DNA from: Rhizomys pruinosus
Taxonomy: Eukaryota; Chordata; Mammalia; Rodentia; Spalacidae
Length of the DNA: 64,000 bases
Reading direction: 5' to 3'
NCBI GenBank assembly: GCA_009823505.1
Contig: VZQC01006589.1
Coordinates: 7,810,738-7,874,737 of the forward strand
In this document: piece after piece, positions 8,910-21,645 of the stretch
Numbering within the stretch: the first letter of the stretch is position 1
Layout: each line of letters starts with the position of its first letter
Position numbers and translations under genes: made by a program
The notes under the pieces: generated by a model
The model's input: the letters and a program-made list of their open reading frames with translations, nothing else
Told to the model about the DNA's origin: nothing
The model's database searches: none

Positions 8910-11900
8910 ATGGATAATAAAGTGAAAGGAAGCAACATCCATCTTTCAATTATAACCTTAAATATTAATGGGCTAAACTCCCCAATCAAAAGGCATAGAC
9001 TGGGAGAATGGATTAGGAAACAAACCCCATCTATGTGCTGTCTACAAGAAACCCATCTCAATTTCAAGGATAGGCACCAACTTAAGGTGAAGTGATGGAA
9101 GAAAGTATTCCAATCAAATGGTATAAAAAAGAAAGCAGGCGTGGCTATTCTAATATTAGACAAAATAGACTTCAAAGCAAAAGAAATCAAAAGAGACAAA
9201 GATGGCCATTACGTCTTTATTAAAGGAACAAGTGACGATGAAGATCTCACAATTATGAATATATATGCACGAAACACTGGTGCACCAAACGTTATAAGGA
9301 CAATTCTTCAGGATCTCAAGGCACAGATTAACCCCAGCACACTAATACTAGTGGACTTCAATACCCTATTAAGTCCCCTAGACAGATCAACAGGACAAAG
9401 GTTAAACAGAGAGACATGTGAACTAAATGACACAATACACCAAATGGACCTCACAGACATCTATCGAAAATTTCACCCAAACACCAGAGAATACACTTTC
9501 TACTCAGCACCTCACAGAACATTCTCCAAAATAGACCATATACTGGGACATAGAAAAAAACTGAACAAATATAAAAAGATTGAAATAATTTCATGCATTC
9601 AATCAGACCACAGTGCAATCAAACTCAATATCAACACCAGGATAAACCCTACAACCTACAAGAACACATGGAGACTAAACAACACTCTTCTGAATAATGA
9701 ATGAGTCAAGGAAGAAATAAACAAAGAAATAAAAACATTCCTGGAACTGAATGACAATGATAAAACAACACAGCAAAATCTATGGGACACTTTAAAAGCA
9801 GTCTTAAGAGGGAAGTTTATAGCTCTAAGTGCCTGCCTTAAAACAACAGAAAGAGCACAAATGAGTGATATAACACTGCAGCTAAAAATACTTGAGAGAC
9901 AACAACAAATGAACCCTAAACTGAGCAGACAAGAAGAAATAACAAAAATCAGAGCAGAGATCAATGAAATCAAAACAAAGAAAACTACACAAAAAATCAA
10001 TGAATCCAAAAGTTGGTTCTTCGAGAGAATAAACAAGATAGACAGAACTCTAGCCCAGTTAACCAAAAGAAAGAGGGAACAACTTCAAATCAATAGAATC
10101 TGTGATGAAAGGGTAAATATCACAACAGACAATGAAAAGATCCAGACAATCATATGGGAATACTTCAAAAACTTATACTCTACTAAGTTTGAAAACCTGG
10201 AAGAAATGGATGAATATCTAAAATCCTGGGAATCACCAAAGCTCAACCAAGAAGAGATCGATAGCCTAAATAAACCATTAATACAGGAAGAAATTGAAGA
10301 TGTAATAAGTAACCTCCAAACCAAAAAATGCCTAGGCCCAGATGGTTTCACAGCAGAATTCTATAAAATATTTCAAAAAGACTTACAACCATTACTACTC
10401 AAATTGTTTAGAAGGATACAAACGGAGGGAATTCTCTAAGATTCCTTCTATGAAGCCATCATCACGCTATTACCAAAACCAGGTAAAGATACAGCCACAA
10501 AGGAGAACTATAGACCCATCTCCCTGATGAACACAGATGCCAAAATTCTAAACAGGATACTGGCAAATTGCATACAGACCCACATCAAGAAAATCATCCA
10601 CCATGACCAAGTTGGATTCATACCAGAGATGCAGGTATGGTTCAACATACAAAAATCAATAAATATCATCAAACATATAAATGGACTGAAGGATAAAACC
10701 ACACCATCATCTAAATTGACGTGGAGAAAGCCTTTGACAAAATCCAGCACCCCTTCATGTTTAAAGTCCTAGAGGGAATTGGACTGGAGGGATCATTCTT
10801 CAATGTAATCAAAGCCATATACAGGAAACCCACAGCCAATATCATCCTAAATGGGGAAATGACAGAAGCATTACCCTTAAAGGTAGGAACTCGGCAGGGC
10901 TGCCCCCTGTCACCACTCCGTTTCAATATAGTGCTGGAAACTCTTGCTAGGGCAATAAGGCAAGAAAAGGAAATTAAAGGAGTTCTAATTGGAAAAGAGG
11001 AAGTCAAATTATCCCTTTTTGCTGAGGATATGATTGTCTACCTAAGGGATGCTAAGAACTCCACCAGAAAACTCCTAGAAATGATTAAGAGATTTGATAA
11101 AGTGGCAGGATACAAAATATATCTAGAAAAATCAGTAGTCTTTCTTTACAACAACAACAAGCAACTGAAGAAGGACAGCAAGGAGAACTTCCCACTCACA
11201 ATAGCCTCAAAAACAATAAAATACCTAGGAAAAAACCTAATGAGAGACACCAAGTATCTCTACAACAAAAACTTTAAACCCCTGAAAAAGGAAATTGAGG
11301 AAGACATCAGAAGATGGACAAACCTCCCATGTTCATGGATTGGGAAAATAAATATAGTAAAAATGTCCATCCTACCCAAACTAGTGTACAGATATAATGC
11401 AATCCCAATCAAAATCCCCAAGAGTTTCTTTACAGGCTTGGAAAAAAAATCCTCAATTTCATTTGGAAAAACAAAAGACCCCGAATAGCCAAAGCAACCC
11501 TGAGTGAAAAGAGCAATACAGGGGGGATCGCTATACCAGACATCAAACTATACTACAGGGCTATAGTCATAAAAACAGCCTGGTACTGGCACAAAAACAG
11601 ACCAGTTGACCAATGGAATAAAACTGAAGATCCAAACCTGAGCTCATACAATTTCAGCCACCTCATATTTGACAAGGGGGCCAGACGACCAGTGAAGCAA
11701 CAGCATGTTCAGTAAGTGGTGTTGGCAAAACTGGATCACCACTGTCAGAAGAAGGAAATTAAACCCTAACCACTCACCCTGTACAAAAGTCAACTCCAGA
11801 TGGATCAAAGACATCAACGTGAAACCCCAAAACTCTGGAGGTAATAGAAGAAACTTGTCAGCAGACTATAAGACATAGGCTAGGAAAAGTCTCCTAAATA

Positions 11901-12670
11901 AGACAGCAGCGAACAAGATTAAGATTGACAATTGACAAATGGGACCTCAACACTCAAAAGCTTCTGTCCATCAAAAGAACAATAAAGGAAAAGTGAAGAA
12001 GAAACCACAGAGTGGGGGAAACCTTCACAGCAAGACCATCTGACAAAGCATTATTTCCAGAGTATACAACTACTCAAAAAACAAAGAGAAAGAAAACAAA
12101 TGAATCATTCAAGATGGAGCTAAAGAGCTGAATAGGACTTCACAAGGAGAATTAGAGATGGCTGAGAAAATCTTAAGAAGTGTCCAACATTGATAATAAT
12201 TAAGGAAATGCAATAAAAACCACTTTGAGATATCATCTTACTCCAATAAGACTGGAAGGATCAAAATACAAATGATCCCAAGTGCTGGAGAGGTTGTGGG
12301 GAAAGGAGAACACCTCCTTCTGGTGGGAATGTAAACTTGTACACCACTATGAAAAGCAGTGTGGAGAACTCTTAGGAGACCCAAAATAGCCTGTCATTTG
12401 ACCCAGTCATACCACTCCTGGTATATACCCACAAGACACATCTTACTGCAAAGATACATGACAGCTATGTTTATGCAGCTCTGTTACAATAGCAAAAGCT
12501 GGAACCAGCCCAGGTGCCCCATCAACTGAGTGGATAGAGAAATGCGGTACATGTATACAATGGAGTTCTATTGTGCGGTAACGAGGGACACATCATGAAC
12601 TTTGCAGTAAATGGGTGGAGCAGAAGAAATTATGTGAAGTGAAGTAAACATTCCCAGAAAAACAAACGAC
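8910..12670 (+). pseudogene. L1 ORF2 (endonuclease/reverse transcriptase), broken
   Basis: Start ATG at 8910, 44 nt after ORF1. The apurinic endonuclease domain is recognisable: LNINGLNSPIKRHRL, the QETHL motif and SDHSAIKL near its end. The GDFN box reads VDFN (GTG at 9351-9353). Stops in frame are TGA 9093-9095, TGA 9702-9704 and TAA 10437-10439. A one-base loss in an A run near 10700 (against the copy at 44.7 kb) shifts the frame. The reverse transcriptase follows with [14 protein letters not shown], but the catalytic FADD is FAED (GAG at 11024-11026). After TAG near 11488 the C-terminal part is further degraded. Homology continues to KNKR-type residues near 12670. Confidence 0.9.
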
Positions 12671-12799
12671 AAATTGTGTCCCTCATATGGATGCTATGCC
12701 AATAGCCCAGATATAAATATTTCTCATGAGGGATGCATAGAAAAGAACAACAACGAAAAGACTGCATCAAAACTGACGGAAATGGTGAAATTGGAAGGG

Positions 12800-14805
12800 C
12801 AGGAGGGGCAGGAGAGGACACGGGATATTTCATTAAGAATATTTATTGATGGTGAGTTCAACCAGTATCCAGTTTTGCCCAACACTGTCTACAGGTTACA
12901 GGGTGTTTAGGACTCAGGTAAAATTAAATATGTGTATATAAAAAACATGGTTTACAGGCTCTGATAAATACGGTGCATCTGAGTTAAATGGAGATATAAT
13001 TGTTGTCCACGATTTGTTCTACATGAATCTGGTATAACAATAATTTTGGGATGTGCACATACCAATTGTCTCTATAATTTTTTCTTTGTAGGATACCACC
13101 TCTAGCATTCCCTTTCACCTATAAGATGATTAACGAAAATTTTGCGCTCCCAATTTAATCAATAATCACCTAAATAACAATGGGTGAATTTGATGAAACT
13201 GTGCCTTGATTCCACCCTATAGGTAATGTTAATACCACTGCCTTCTGGAGACTGTGGGTCAAACAAAACAAAAACCTAAAAAAAAAATTTGGGCGGATAC
13301 AGATAGATATGAACCTTTTTTGTCAAAACCTTGCAATTCAAATCTTAAAACAACTACAGGAAAACATTGTATGTTCCAACAGTCAAAATGTCACATAACT
13401 TAATGCTGAGAAGGAAAGATACAGCTTTGCATTGAGTAGGATGTACCAGAAAGTGCCAACAGAAAGGTTGGCCCATCTGAACATGAAAGGAAGAAAGCCT
13501 CAGATTGCTACAAATCAAACCCCTCTGTGATCCTGACCTGTAACAAACTATTATAATGAGTCCTAATGAAATTTACCTTCTAGGAGTCGCAAAGGTTTTA
13601 ATACAGAACCTTTCTTACCCCCATAGAACATAGGAGAAATATGAGGTGATGAGTCGTCTCCAACTGTAAATTGGAACAACTATTATAGAGGTAAGCTCTA
13701 TAAACCTGGTAAAACGTGCCTTCTTAATTGACTAATAGACATAGGAACTCTAAAAGGATGATTCTCTATTCAGAACCAAATATAATACTAAAGTCTCCTT
13801 AAGCTATGCACTTAAGCAAAATAAATAATACAGAGAGCTCTGATCAGCAATGGATTATTCTAACCAAGGAGTTGTTGGCCAAGGTATCCAAGCCCCCACA
13901 AAGTAAAGGCTCCTTGCCCTCTAAACTGGATATCCTGCAAGAAGAGAGCATACAGGCCCTGGTCGAAGACCCTGACATAAACGTGGGAGGAGTGTATTGA
14001 GACCATCACATGCATGATGATTCTGGGAATACCAGAGGAGTGTAACCAAAGGCCACTAAACCAATAAGCAAAATATGGGCTCTTTGAGTCAAGCAACGAC
14101 CCTCCGTCAGCACCAGCTACACCACACCTGTCTGGAAATACTGTGCAGCAGAGGCAGCCAGATGCCTGTATATCCCAAATCTACATTGGCTATTAGTCTC
14201 TCCTGGAGGAATAACCCACGGCTGATGCCACAACCTTACAACCTCAATGGTCAGGAGATGTTGTATAACCACATAAGACCCTGTCATATCAACAGGAAAA
14301 AATGTAATTCAAGGATTAACATACCAACCAACATCTGTGTCCTATACAAAGTACCTACGATAACATATTATGACTGTTTAAATACCTGTATATCTAAATT
14401 GCTTGTGCTTCATGTAGTAGGATCGAAAGGTTATATCCTGACAAACTGTAACCCATGAAGGAACAGCCAAAATTGGCCAGAGTCCAAGATGAACAGCCCA
14501 AGAGAAAGTAGACTGTTTTGCTTCTCATCCACCTGTGCCCCTTTTCTAAGCCTAGGGAACAATCTGAGGAAGAGGGGGCATGGTAGAATGTAAGGGCTGC
14601 GATTGGGGTGAATGGTGAAACTACAGCAATATAGCCTGGACACTCATTTGACCAACTTGATTGAACATACAACCCCCCCCCCCCCGCTGGATGGAGGGAC
14701 CAAGGGTTTGGGTGTGTGGGTTTGGGCACAACTCTTTGCAAATTGGTTTTACATGAAGGATACTTGTAGTCATAAATTATCACTTATTGCTAAAAAATGA
14801 AAAAA
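12800..14805 (+). repeat. Extra ~2-kb segment in the L1 3' region
   Basis: Up to about 12790 the sequence matches the short 3' UTR of the L1 at 43952-47144. From about 14806 (CTGAAAGATGCAGGACAG) it matches again to the tail. The 2 kb between is absent from that copy. Its right part (about 14495-14720) is shared with 34430-34845: the GACTGTTTTGCTTCTCA to GGAACAATCTGAGGAAGAGG region. It resembles long 3' UTRs of older rodent L1 families. It may be a nested 5'-truncated L1 or an ancestral long UTR. I found no convincing duplication at its ends. A C tract lies at 14673-14686. Confidence 0.5.
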
Positions 14806-14969
14806 AACTGAAAGATGCAGGACAGTTATGGCAGAATGCATGATCTGGGATGGGGTGGGGTGGGATAGGAAGAAGAGAAAGGGAAATACGCCTGAACTTA
14901 ACTGGAAAATGATGTATGAAATACACAATGCATCAATTATAAAAAAAAATTAAAAAAAAGAATTAATGA

Positions 14970-15922
14970 AAACTACTTTTTATTATTAATATTATTATTA
15001 TTTATTTTGTGTTGACCCATAAAGATATAGCCCTCAGGCTGTAAGTTAGGTGTAACTGGATGGAGTTTAGGGGAAGACTTTGGAAGGTAACCAAAATTAG
15101 GAAAAGTCACCAGGTTGGTCCCCTATGAGTGAATCCAGTATGTTTAATGAAGAATGAAAAGCAGAACTTGTACACACAGACACCAGTATGTAGATCTCTT
15201 GTCAGGCTGTGTCCTGCACTGTCTTTGGAATCTGCAACAGGATCATCACTAGATTCATTTCAGGTCTCCAGAACTGAGATCTAAAATCAACCTTTTTAAT
15301 TGTTAGGCTGCCTGAACTATTTCAGTCATTAGCAAAAGATGATCAACTGACGTGGAGAGGTTTCCAAGTTGGAGTGTGTATGTCTCTAACTCTGAGTCTC
15401 TGCCCTGCAAATCTGGTGCAGCATTGATTTTCCACAGGATTTGTAGATGGAAATTATTTAATGTAAGTTCTGGTTTTGTTTGGTTTATTCTTCACTGGTG
15501 GATGGGCAGATTTGGAGTCACTCTGACAAAATTCAAGTCTGACATAATACTACCTGTCCATGGATATTTCTGGATCTCAGATGATAAAAACAAGACAAAA
15601 ATAAGTTAAAATAAAAGTGGCCACTCTTCTGATGGTGCTATGAGATGGGCTGTGGGACCAGATGGATATCTACTGGAATTTTCTAAATGTGTTGGACAAT
15701 GGGACATGAATTCCACTTCGTCTCATGGGAATATCAGTGAAATTCGAAGTAATAATTATATTTATGCAACTACATTGCTTATTTCTAAATGTTTGTTTGT
15801 TTGGGGCACATGCCAGGGCGTAGTGGTGGATCTGAGAAAGCAACGTGTAGCCACGGCTTCTCTTGATCCCACTCAGGCCCTCAATGTTCGCAGCAATTAA
15901 CCTTCAGCCAGCAGTGACATTG

Positions 15923-15923
<1 letters not shown>
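14970..15923. other. No recognised feature
   Basis: Unassigned AT-rich DNA, with a short TTATTA-rich stretch near 14980-15005. Frames of up to 86 codons (15352-15900) have no recognisable domain or splice context. Confidence 0.4.

Positions 15924-15968
<45 letters not shown>
15924..15968. repeat. (CA)n microsatellite
   Basis: About 22 uninterrupted CA units. The open frame on the other strand is a by-product of the repeat. Confidence 0.98.
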
Positions 15969-15969
<1 letters not shown>

Positions 15970-15970
<1 letters not shown>

Positions 15971-17055
15971 CATAGTAGAAAAACCAAGTTGATGCTGGAC
16001 CTGTCTTCAGAAATTCAATAAATGTTTCCTGTTTGTATTCTTGCAGCCTATCAGTTATTGAGAGTATGTCACTAAACAAAATAGCCAGAACCTGGTAACA
16101 TAGAACTTTAATTTTAATAATAAAAATCCTGTTTATTACAAATCGTATTGAATTCTTAGATACAATGGAACCATGAATTTCTGGTATGATAAAGAATGAC
16201 TGAAACTAGGAAGAAAAAATTATAGGAAGAGATATTTTCAAGAGAAAGAAGCACATGAAGAAAGCAGGGAAGAGTGTTCTGAGTAGAAGGAAAACTCAGT
16301 CCACGACCGGCCTGTGAGGGGTCTAGGCTTGCTGTGTCCAGGAAGACTAGTGCAGCCTCAGCAGAGCACAGAAGTGGCCACTGGAGGGTGTGAAATTTGG
16401 GCAGGAGGATGGAGTTTTTGGCATTTTGAAGCCATGAAAAGCAATATTTAGTCTTATTTTAATAGAAGGCCTACAAGAGGAATGAGACTTAGAGAGAAAT
16501 CAGTGTTAGCAAGTGAAACCCAAGTTGCAAGAATCAGGTTAAAATGTTCCATTTAGGATGTAATTTACAAGCAGGGTCTAAAAGGTTGTCTATTAAGTTT
16601 TATTAAGCATGCTATTAAGTAGGATTTCAGTACTTCAGTTTCATGAAGTCTACTCTTTAAGTTAAATCTTATGAAATTGACCTTTCTTCATATTGAGTTA
16701 AAAGTAATACATTCTCATGAGACTGAGCAAGACCTGGAATGCACACAGTCCCACATGGTCGCCCAGGCAGTGCCGGCGTATACTGCATGTGTCCTGGACT
16801 CTTTCCAAGGCTGAAATCAACCCAAACAATTAGAACATGGTCTGTCAATGAGGAACATGAAAAGAGTAAGATTCAAAGCTTCTACCCAGATCAAAGAGAA
16901 CCACTACTTGCTTCCAGCTGCATTATATTGAAGTTAATACAATATTTGACTTCTCTATTTTGGGTCAACTCTCACTGTCAAAAATAAATTCAGAAAATTA
17001 CCCTTGAATGAATAGTGTCATTATTCATCCTATCCATCCTATACTGTATCATTTT
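15970..17055. other. No recognised feature
   Basis: Unassigned sequence. No exon, RNA or recognised repeat is visible. Confidence 0.4.
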
Positions 17056-17059
17056 CTAG

Positions 17060-17270
17060 TTTTCTTAGAGTAACATAACAATTACAGAATAGATGGGATG
17101 ACTTAAGGACCACAGATATATTTCTCAAACTTCTGGAGGCTGGACATCTATGTTAAAGGGGCCAACAAGTTCAGTGTCCCTTGGGGATCTACTTCCTAAT
17201 TCATAGGCTGTCTTTCTCATGCTGAGTCCTTACCTGTGAAAGAGCTCTATGGAGCCAGTATTGTGAGGAG
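17060..17270 (+). repeat. Possible ancient mammalian interspersed repeat
   Basis: The pattern ATTTCTCAAACTTCTGGAGG followed by GCTGGACATC, CCAACAAGTTCAGTGTCCCT and TTCATAGGCTGTCTTTCTCA resembles a common old mammalian repeat with TTCTCACAGTTCTGGAGGCTGG. It is heavily diverged and the family was not determined. Confidence 0.35.
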
Positions 17271-17877
17271 TTACTATCAGACTGATTCACCTAGAAGTTC
17301 AGGCTTCTAGATCCGCAGAAACAGAGATGCTGGCATATAGTTGCATTGAGTAAAGGTCACATCGCTTAACTCTGTCTAGGTTCCCACAGCTCTGCACAGC
17401 AGACATTCAGCTTGTTGAAAACAAGGCTGTGTTCCACCTTTTAAAGCTGGGACATGATATGTGTAGCTTCAGAGTCAACCTCTGAGTCCTTAAGGTCATT
17501 TGTCTCTTGTCTCATCCCCATGGACTTGTTTGCTCAGATACAAATCTGAGGGATTTCCTGCACTGCTTCTCTTCACTTCATCTTCAGTTCCAACTGGCAG
17601 TACTCTTCCTGCACTTCTGCTTACATCTGTAGAACCACTACTTTAATCTCCTTACCACATGGTTGTATTGAGATGCCAAAAACATCTCCACTTTGTTCTG
17701 GCTGACTTTTGCTTCACCCTGCTTCTACCCAGCATTCCCCACTGCTGCCAGCTGGGCAGAACATCCCATGCAGGCGGTTTCAGGGAGCACATTGTTTTTA
17801 CAGTTCTGGAAAACTTACAGGTAACCAGAGAGCCCATCCAGGTAGCATGTCCTCCCACCCAGCCCAGCCAAATGTAC

Positions 17878-18128
17878 TGTTAACGGAAAACCACTTTGTT
17901 AACTGACCTGCATCTGGTCTGAAGTAACTATGTCTGATCTGAAGTAACTATGTAATTGGCTTTACCCTTGGCATGATGTAATTCTGATTTTAAACTTTAT
18001 AAGCCTTGTCCTGCATCTCTTCAGGGTTAAGAGTTCTCCTGGCCCTCTCTGGCCACCAGCTATTATTGAAAGACTCCTAATTTGACCATCATTATGCGGC
18101 GTCCTTCTGGGCATCTCACACACTGTTA
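17878..18128 (+). repeat. LTR-like fragment
   Basis: The segment starts TGTTAACGG and ends near CATCTCACA. It contains CTTTATAAGCCTTGTCCTGC (TATA-like), a 20-bp imperfect tandem duplication around TCTGAAGTAACTATG, and a GGCGTCCTTCTGGGCATCTC-type U5 end. These are LTR-like features. No 5-6 bp duplication is evident, so this is a structural guess. Confidence 0.4.
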
Positions 18129-18129
18129 A

Positions 18130-18795
18130 CACAGATCTATTCAACATTGTTTTCAACATTTACAAGTTCTTTAATTCTAGATCATCCTTTTCTTCACAAT
18201 TGCCTTTAAGTTATTTCAGCTTCCTTATATTTTTATAATTGGTTGGGAAGTCCTAAGTCATATCTTGACTAATTTGCTTAGGAAAAGCTTCATTTTTAAC
18301 ATCTAATTTTATTGCCTACAAGTTTTACCTTCCATAAAGCACTAAAGCACAATCTCAATTTCATCCAAGTTATTTCCCACTATATTACAAAGATTGTATT
18401 GCTTCTTGTTGCCAGGAGAAAGTTTGTCATTTCTGTGTAAAAACTTGAAGCTGAAAATTCAAAATTGTCCTTTTTTCTGTTGTTTTGTTCAGTAACATTA
18501 AGAGTGACCAACCAGCATCTTCATATTTGTTAACTTTTAAAAATATTCAAATTTAACACATACAGAATCGTCTGGCTGCTTCTCTTAAGGAAAGATCTGA
18601 AGAAAATATTTTCAAAGTTGATACAGAAGTTTGCTCCATCAGCTATTGGTATTCTCTATAACACTGAGAATAGTGTAGATAGCTTCTTTGCAACTAGCCA
18701 GGATACAAAGACCAACCAAAAAGCCCCTGTACTAATTTAGACAACTCTTCCTTAAAATTCTCATCCACTACTTTCTTCCCTTATTTCAAAAATAT
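18130..18795. other. No recognised feature
   Basis: AT-rich unassigned DNA. Confidence 0.4.
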
Positions 18796-18799
18796 AGAT

Positions 18800-18915
18800 T
18801 ATTGCTAGACATGGCAGATCCCAGCACACAGATCTCTGGAGACCAGCCTAGTCTACACAGGAATTCCAGGCTAGCTGGGGCTAGAGGAAGGGTCTGTCTC
18901 AAAGAAAATTTATAT
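18800..18915 (+). repeat. B1 SINE, diverged
   Basis: The recognisable pieces are CTAGACATGGCAGATCCCAG, GACCAGCCTAGTCTACACAG and GGGTCTGTCTCAAAG. It is short and heavily substituted. Confidence 0.65.
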
Positions 18916-19034
18916 TATTAATAGGAAAGTGTTATGTAGATCAATAATATAAGTGTGAACTAAGAAGAGGACAGAATTATAGACAAATGGTTTGTAAATA
19001 GATGAGAAGTAGACAAAAGGTAGATAGGTGGAAG

Positions 19035-19210
19035 GGATACAGATAGGTAGATAGATGACAGATAGGTAGATGAAAGATAAGTAAACAGATCAGATAAATA
19101 GAAAGATAATAGATTGTTGATAGATAAATGATAGATTGATGATAGATAGATAGATGATAGGCAGATGATAGATAGGAAGATAGATGATAGAATGAAGAGA
19201 GATGATAGAT

Positions 19211-19252
<42 letters not shown>

Positions 19253-19351
19253 TGATGATAGATGATAGATGACAGAGATGACAGGTAATAGTTGATAGAT
19301 GGATAGATGATAGATTATAAATGGATAGATAGATGATAGATTAGATAGATG

Positions 19352-19397
<46 letters not shown>
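19035..19397. repeat. (GATA)n array, interrupted
   Basis: About 360 bp of GATA/GATG-rich tetranucleotide repeats. The purest blocks are at 19216-19246 and 19353-19397, separated by GATGATAGAT variants. The long Tyr/Ser/Ile frame on the other strand is a by-product of the repeat. Confidence 0.97.
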
Positions 19398-19404
<7 letters not shown>

Positions 19405-19491
19405 CTGATAAGTAGAAACCTGGATGAGATATGAGCAAATAGATTACAAACAGAGATTTATTGTGAAGAAAAGTCCAGTCCTGTGCTTTTT

Positions 19492-19731
19492 TTTAATTAA
19501 TTTTATTTATTTCTGTATGTGTATGAATGTACTGTCTGCATGCAAGTTTGTGCACCCGTGTCGTGCAATGCCGCGGAGGTCAGAAGAAGGTGTCGGATTG
19601 CCCTGGAACTGGAGTTCTCCTGGAATTGGAGTTTCAGATGGCTCTCGGCTGCCATGTGGGTGCTGGGGATCAAACCCGGGTCCCCTGCAAGAGCGTCGGC
19701 ACTCCTAACCGCTAGGCCATCTCTCCAGCCC
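19492..19731 (-). repeat. B2 SINE, young subfamily, with TSD
   Basis: Reverse-strand B2 between 17-bp duplications CCAGTCCTGTGCTTTTT (19475-19491) and CCAGTACTGTGCTTTTT (19732-19748, one mismatch). It has the CpG-bearing tail GTCGTGCAATGCCGCGGAGG and the 17-bp internal duplication (GGAACTGGAGTTCTCC then GGAATTGGAGTTTCAG). Confidence 0.93.
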
Positions 19732-19934
19732 CCAGTACTGTGCTTTTTAACTTTTGGAAGTAAGTCCCCAGATGTTTGCCCCCATAAGCTAGAAGCTCAG
19801 GAAAGCATGTGGAGCCCTTCCACCCCAAAAGCAGAGGACTGAGAAACAGAAGAGCCAATGGTCTAAATTCCACTCTAGGTGTGGCTACGTTCAGGTCAGT
19901 GAAAGTGTCCTTGCAGTCCAGAGGTAGTAACTAG

Positions 19935-20056
19935 ACCACTTGAAGCTGGAGTTACAGATGGTTGTAAGCCACCAGACATGGGTGCTGGAAACCAAACTCT
20001 AACCCCCTCAAGAACAGTATGTGCTCTTAAGTGCTGAACCATGTCTCCAGCCATCA
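19935..20056 (-). repeat. B2-type SINE fragment
   Basis: Reverse-strand tRNA-like head (GTGCTCTTAAGTGCTGAACC then ATGTCTCCAGCC) with GGAGTTACAGATGGTTG. It lacks most of the tail. Confidence 0.7.
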
Positions 20057-20329
20057 AGAAAAGTTTTAAGAAGAAAATGAATTTTTCTGATATGAATAAT
20101 TCTCTCTCCTTCTTCATAATTATCATCCTCCCTGATAACAAGAGGTCCTACTTATACTCATACTGATAATTGGAAGCCATCATAGATGAAGGGATGGTTA
20201 CTCCCCAAAGCACATCATTTGTACTGCTGAGGTACTTGTTGACATACAGTTTCTCAAACTCCCATTCCTTCACACTCGTTTTTCCCTTTACCTGAAGTGA
20301 TGATTAATCTGGATGTGATAGCTTTCCTG

Positions 20330-20479
20330 GATTAGGTCGGTGCACACCTGTAATTCCAGCACTCGGGAGGCAAAAGCAGGTGGATCTCTGTGAGTTCAAG
20401 GCCAGCCTGGTCTACATAGTGAGTTCCAAGATAGCTAGGGCTACAGAGAGACCCTGTCTCAAAAAAAAAAAAAAAAAAG
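20330..20479 (+). repeat. B1 SINE
   Basis: Full B1 with GGTGCACACCTGTAATTCC, TGAGTTCAAGGCCAGCCTGG, AGACCCTGTCTC and an A tail of about 19 bases. Confidence 0.95.
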
Positions 20480-20589
20480 AAAGAAAACATTGGATTATTT
20501 ATGATGCACACGCACCTCCAGTATGCTGGTGAGAATGTATCCAAAGACAACTATGTCATGAGGGCTCTGACTACCAATCAAATGATGAG

Positions 20590-20880
20590 TGTTTCACATT
20601 TACAACACAATGGCATATTAAGAGGTGAAAATTAGGAGGCGGGCCTTTGGGGGAGGCCGGTAACTGGACACACATCCTAGGACTAGGTCCTGCCTTGCCC
20701 TCTGCCTATACACCTCCCTCTCTATTTCTAGCCCAAATGAGGTAAAGAATGACCCCACCACATGTTCTTTGCATCATAATATCTTGAGTAAACACATTGG
20801 GTCAAGTAACATAGACTGACCCCTCTGCCTCTATGAGCCTTTGACTAGGTGTCCATTATGTATTTGATGATAGCAGTGAG
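20590..20880 (+). repeat. MLT1/MaLR-type LTR, diverged
   Basis: It contains ATATTAAGAGGTGAAAATTA then GGAGGCGGGCCTTTGGGGGA, a signature of MLT1-class LTRs (AGGTGGGGCCTTTGGGAGG). An ACCCCTCTGCCTCTATGAGC stretch near the end corresponds to the CTGAAACCATGAGCC region. No internal region was seen. Confidence 0.55.
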
Positions 20881-20889
20881 TTAACTGAC

Positions 20890-21640
20890 ACATCAACTTT
20901 ACCATGATTCTCCTGAGCAATACTTGAAAATTGGTGACACATCACTCTTCTTTCTTGATTTTATTGATTTTATTTTATATTGTCTTGTTATGTAAAACCT
21001 TTTGAAGATGGACATGGAAGATTCAAGTCTCCTCATCATTAATGCAGGTTTGGTCTCTCTTTTGTCTGTTATCCCCTCTGTGGTGACAGCAGTACAGCTA
21101 GGCATAGGCAGCTAGTTCTCAATGAGTAATCTAGGAGTTCTATAAATAAGTAAACAGAAGAAGAAAACAACACTGCTCTAGAGATCCAGAAGAGTAGAAT
21201 ATTCTCCAGGGATGAAATTAATTATCACTAGAAATGAATGCAATAGTTGCCTGCCAGGTGAGACAGAGAAGTTAGAGAAAGCCCCAAATTCTAATCAAGG
21301 TGACCTGAAGATAGTTTCAGGGAGGCAGAGATGAATGTGATGACAAATAAGGGAAGATAAATCTAGTAAATTGGATTTTTCACTGTGCAAGCAAGGAGAG
21401 AATTTTCAGTGTGCTAAATAAAAGCCAAATTGCAAAGAGCCAGTGGGAATTATTGAGAGATTATCATTGAACATGGGGTCTGGTACCTGGTGCACATACT
21501 CAAGGTTTGTTTTCCCTGATGGGCTCATCCTGTCCTCGTTAAAATAAATTATTCAAGGTTGTATTCCATCATTCCATAAGCCATTTGTTCATGAAATCTG
21601 TTATTATTAATGATAATGTGCATGTGTTAACAACTTACCT
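20890..21640. other. No recognised feature
   Basis: Unassigned sequence before a B2 element. Confidence 0.4.
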
Positions 21641-21645
21641 CAGGG

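Larger units (their letters stand above)
7144..14957 (+). mobile_element. L1: Full-length LINE-1 (copy A) with TSD and monomeric promoter
   Basis: One L1 insertion runs from the 5' UTR to an A-rich tail. It is bounded by 12-bp direct repeats AAGAATTAATGA at 7132-7143 and 14958-14969. Order: 5' UTR monomers 7144-7701, ORF1 7702-8865, a 44-nt gap, ORF2 8910 to about 12670, then a 3' region. The 3' region is about 2.3 kb, against about 0.35 kb in the twin-primed copy near 47 kb. Both reading frames carry nonsense codons, so the element is dead as it stands. The matching duplications at both ends argue that everything between them, including the long 3' portion, either arrived together or was nested in later. 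Confidence 0.93.

Noticed and set aside
8379..8949. Reverse-strand frames of 70-143 codons across L1 ORF1
   Set aside because: They are antisense shadows of L1 coding sequence with Phe/Ser/Leu composition typical of such shadows.
18977..19438. 153-codon frame rich in Tyr, Leu, Ser and Ile
   Set aside because: It is the reverse complement of the GATA microsatellite.
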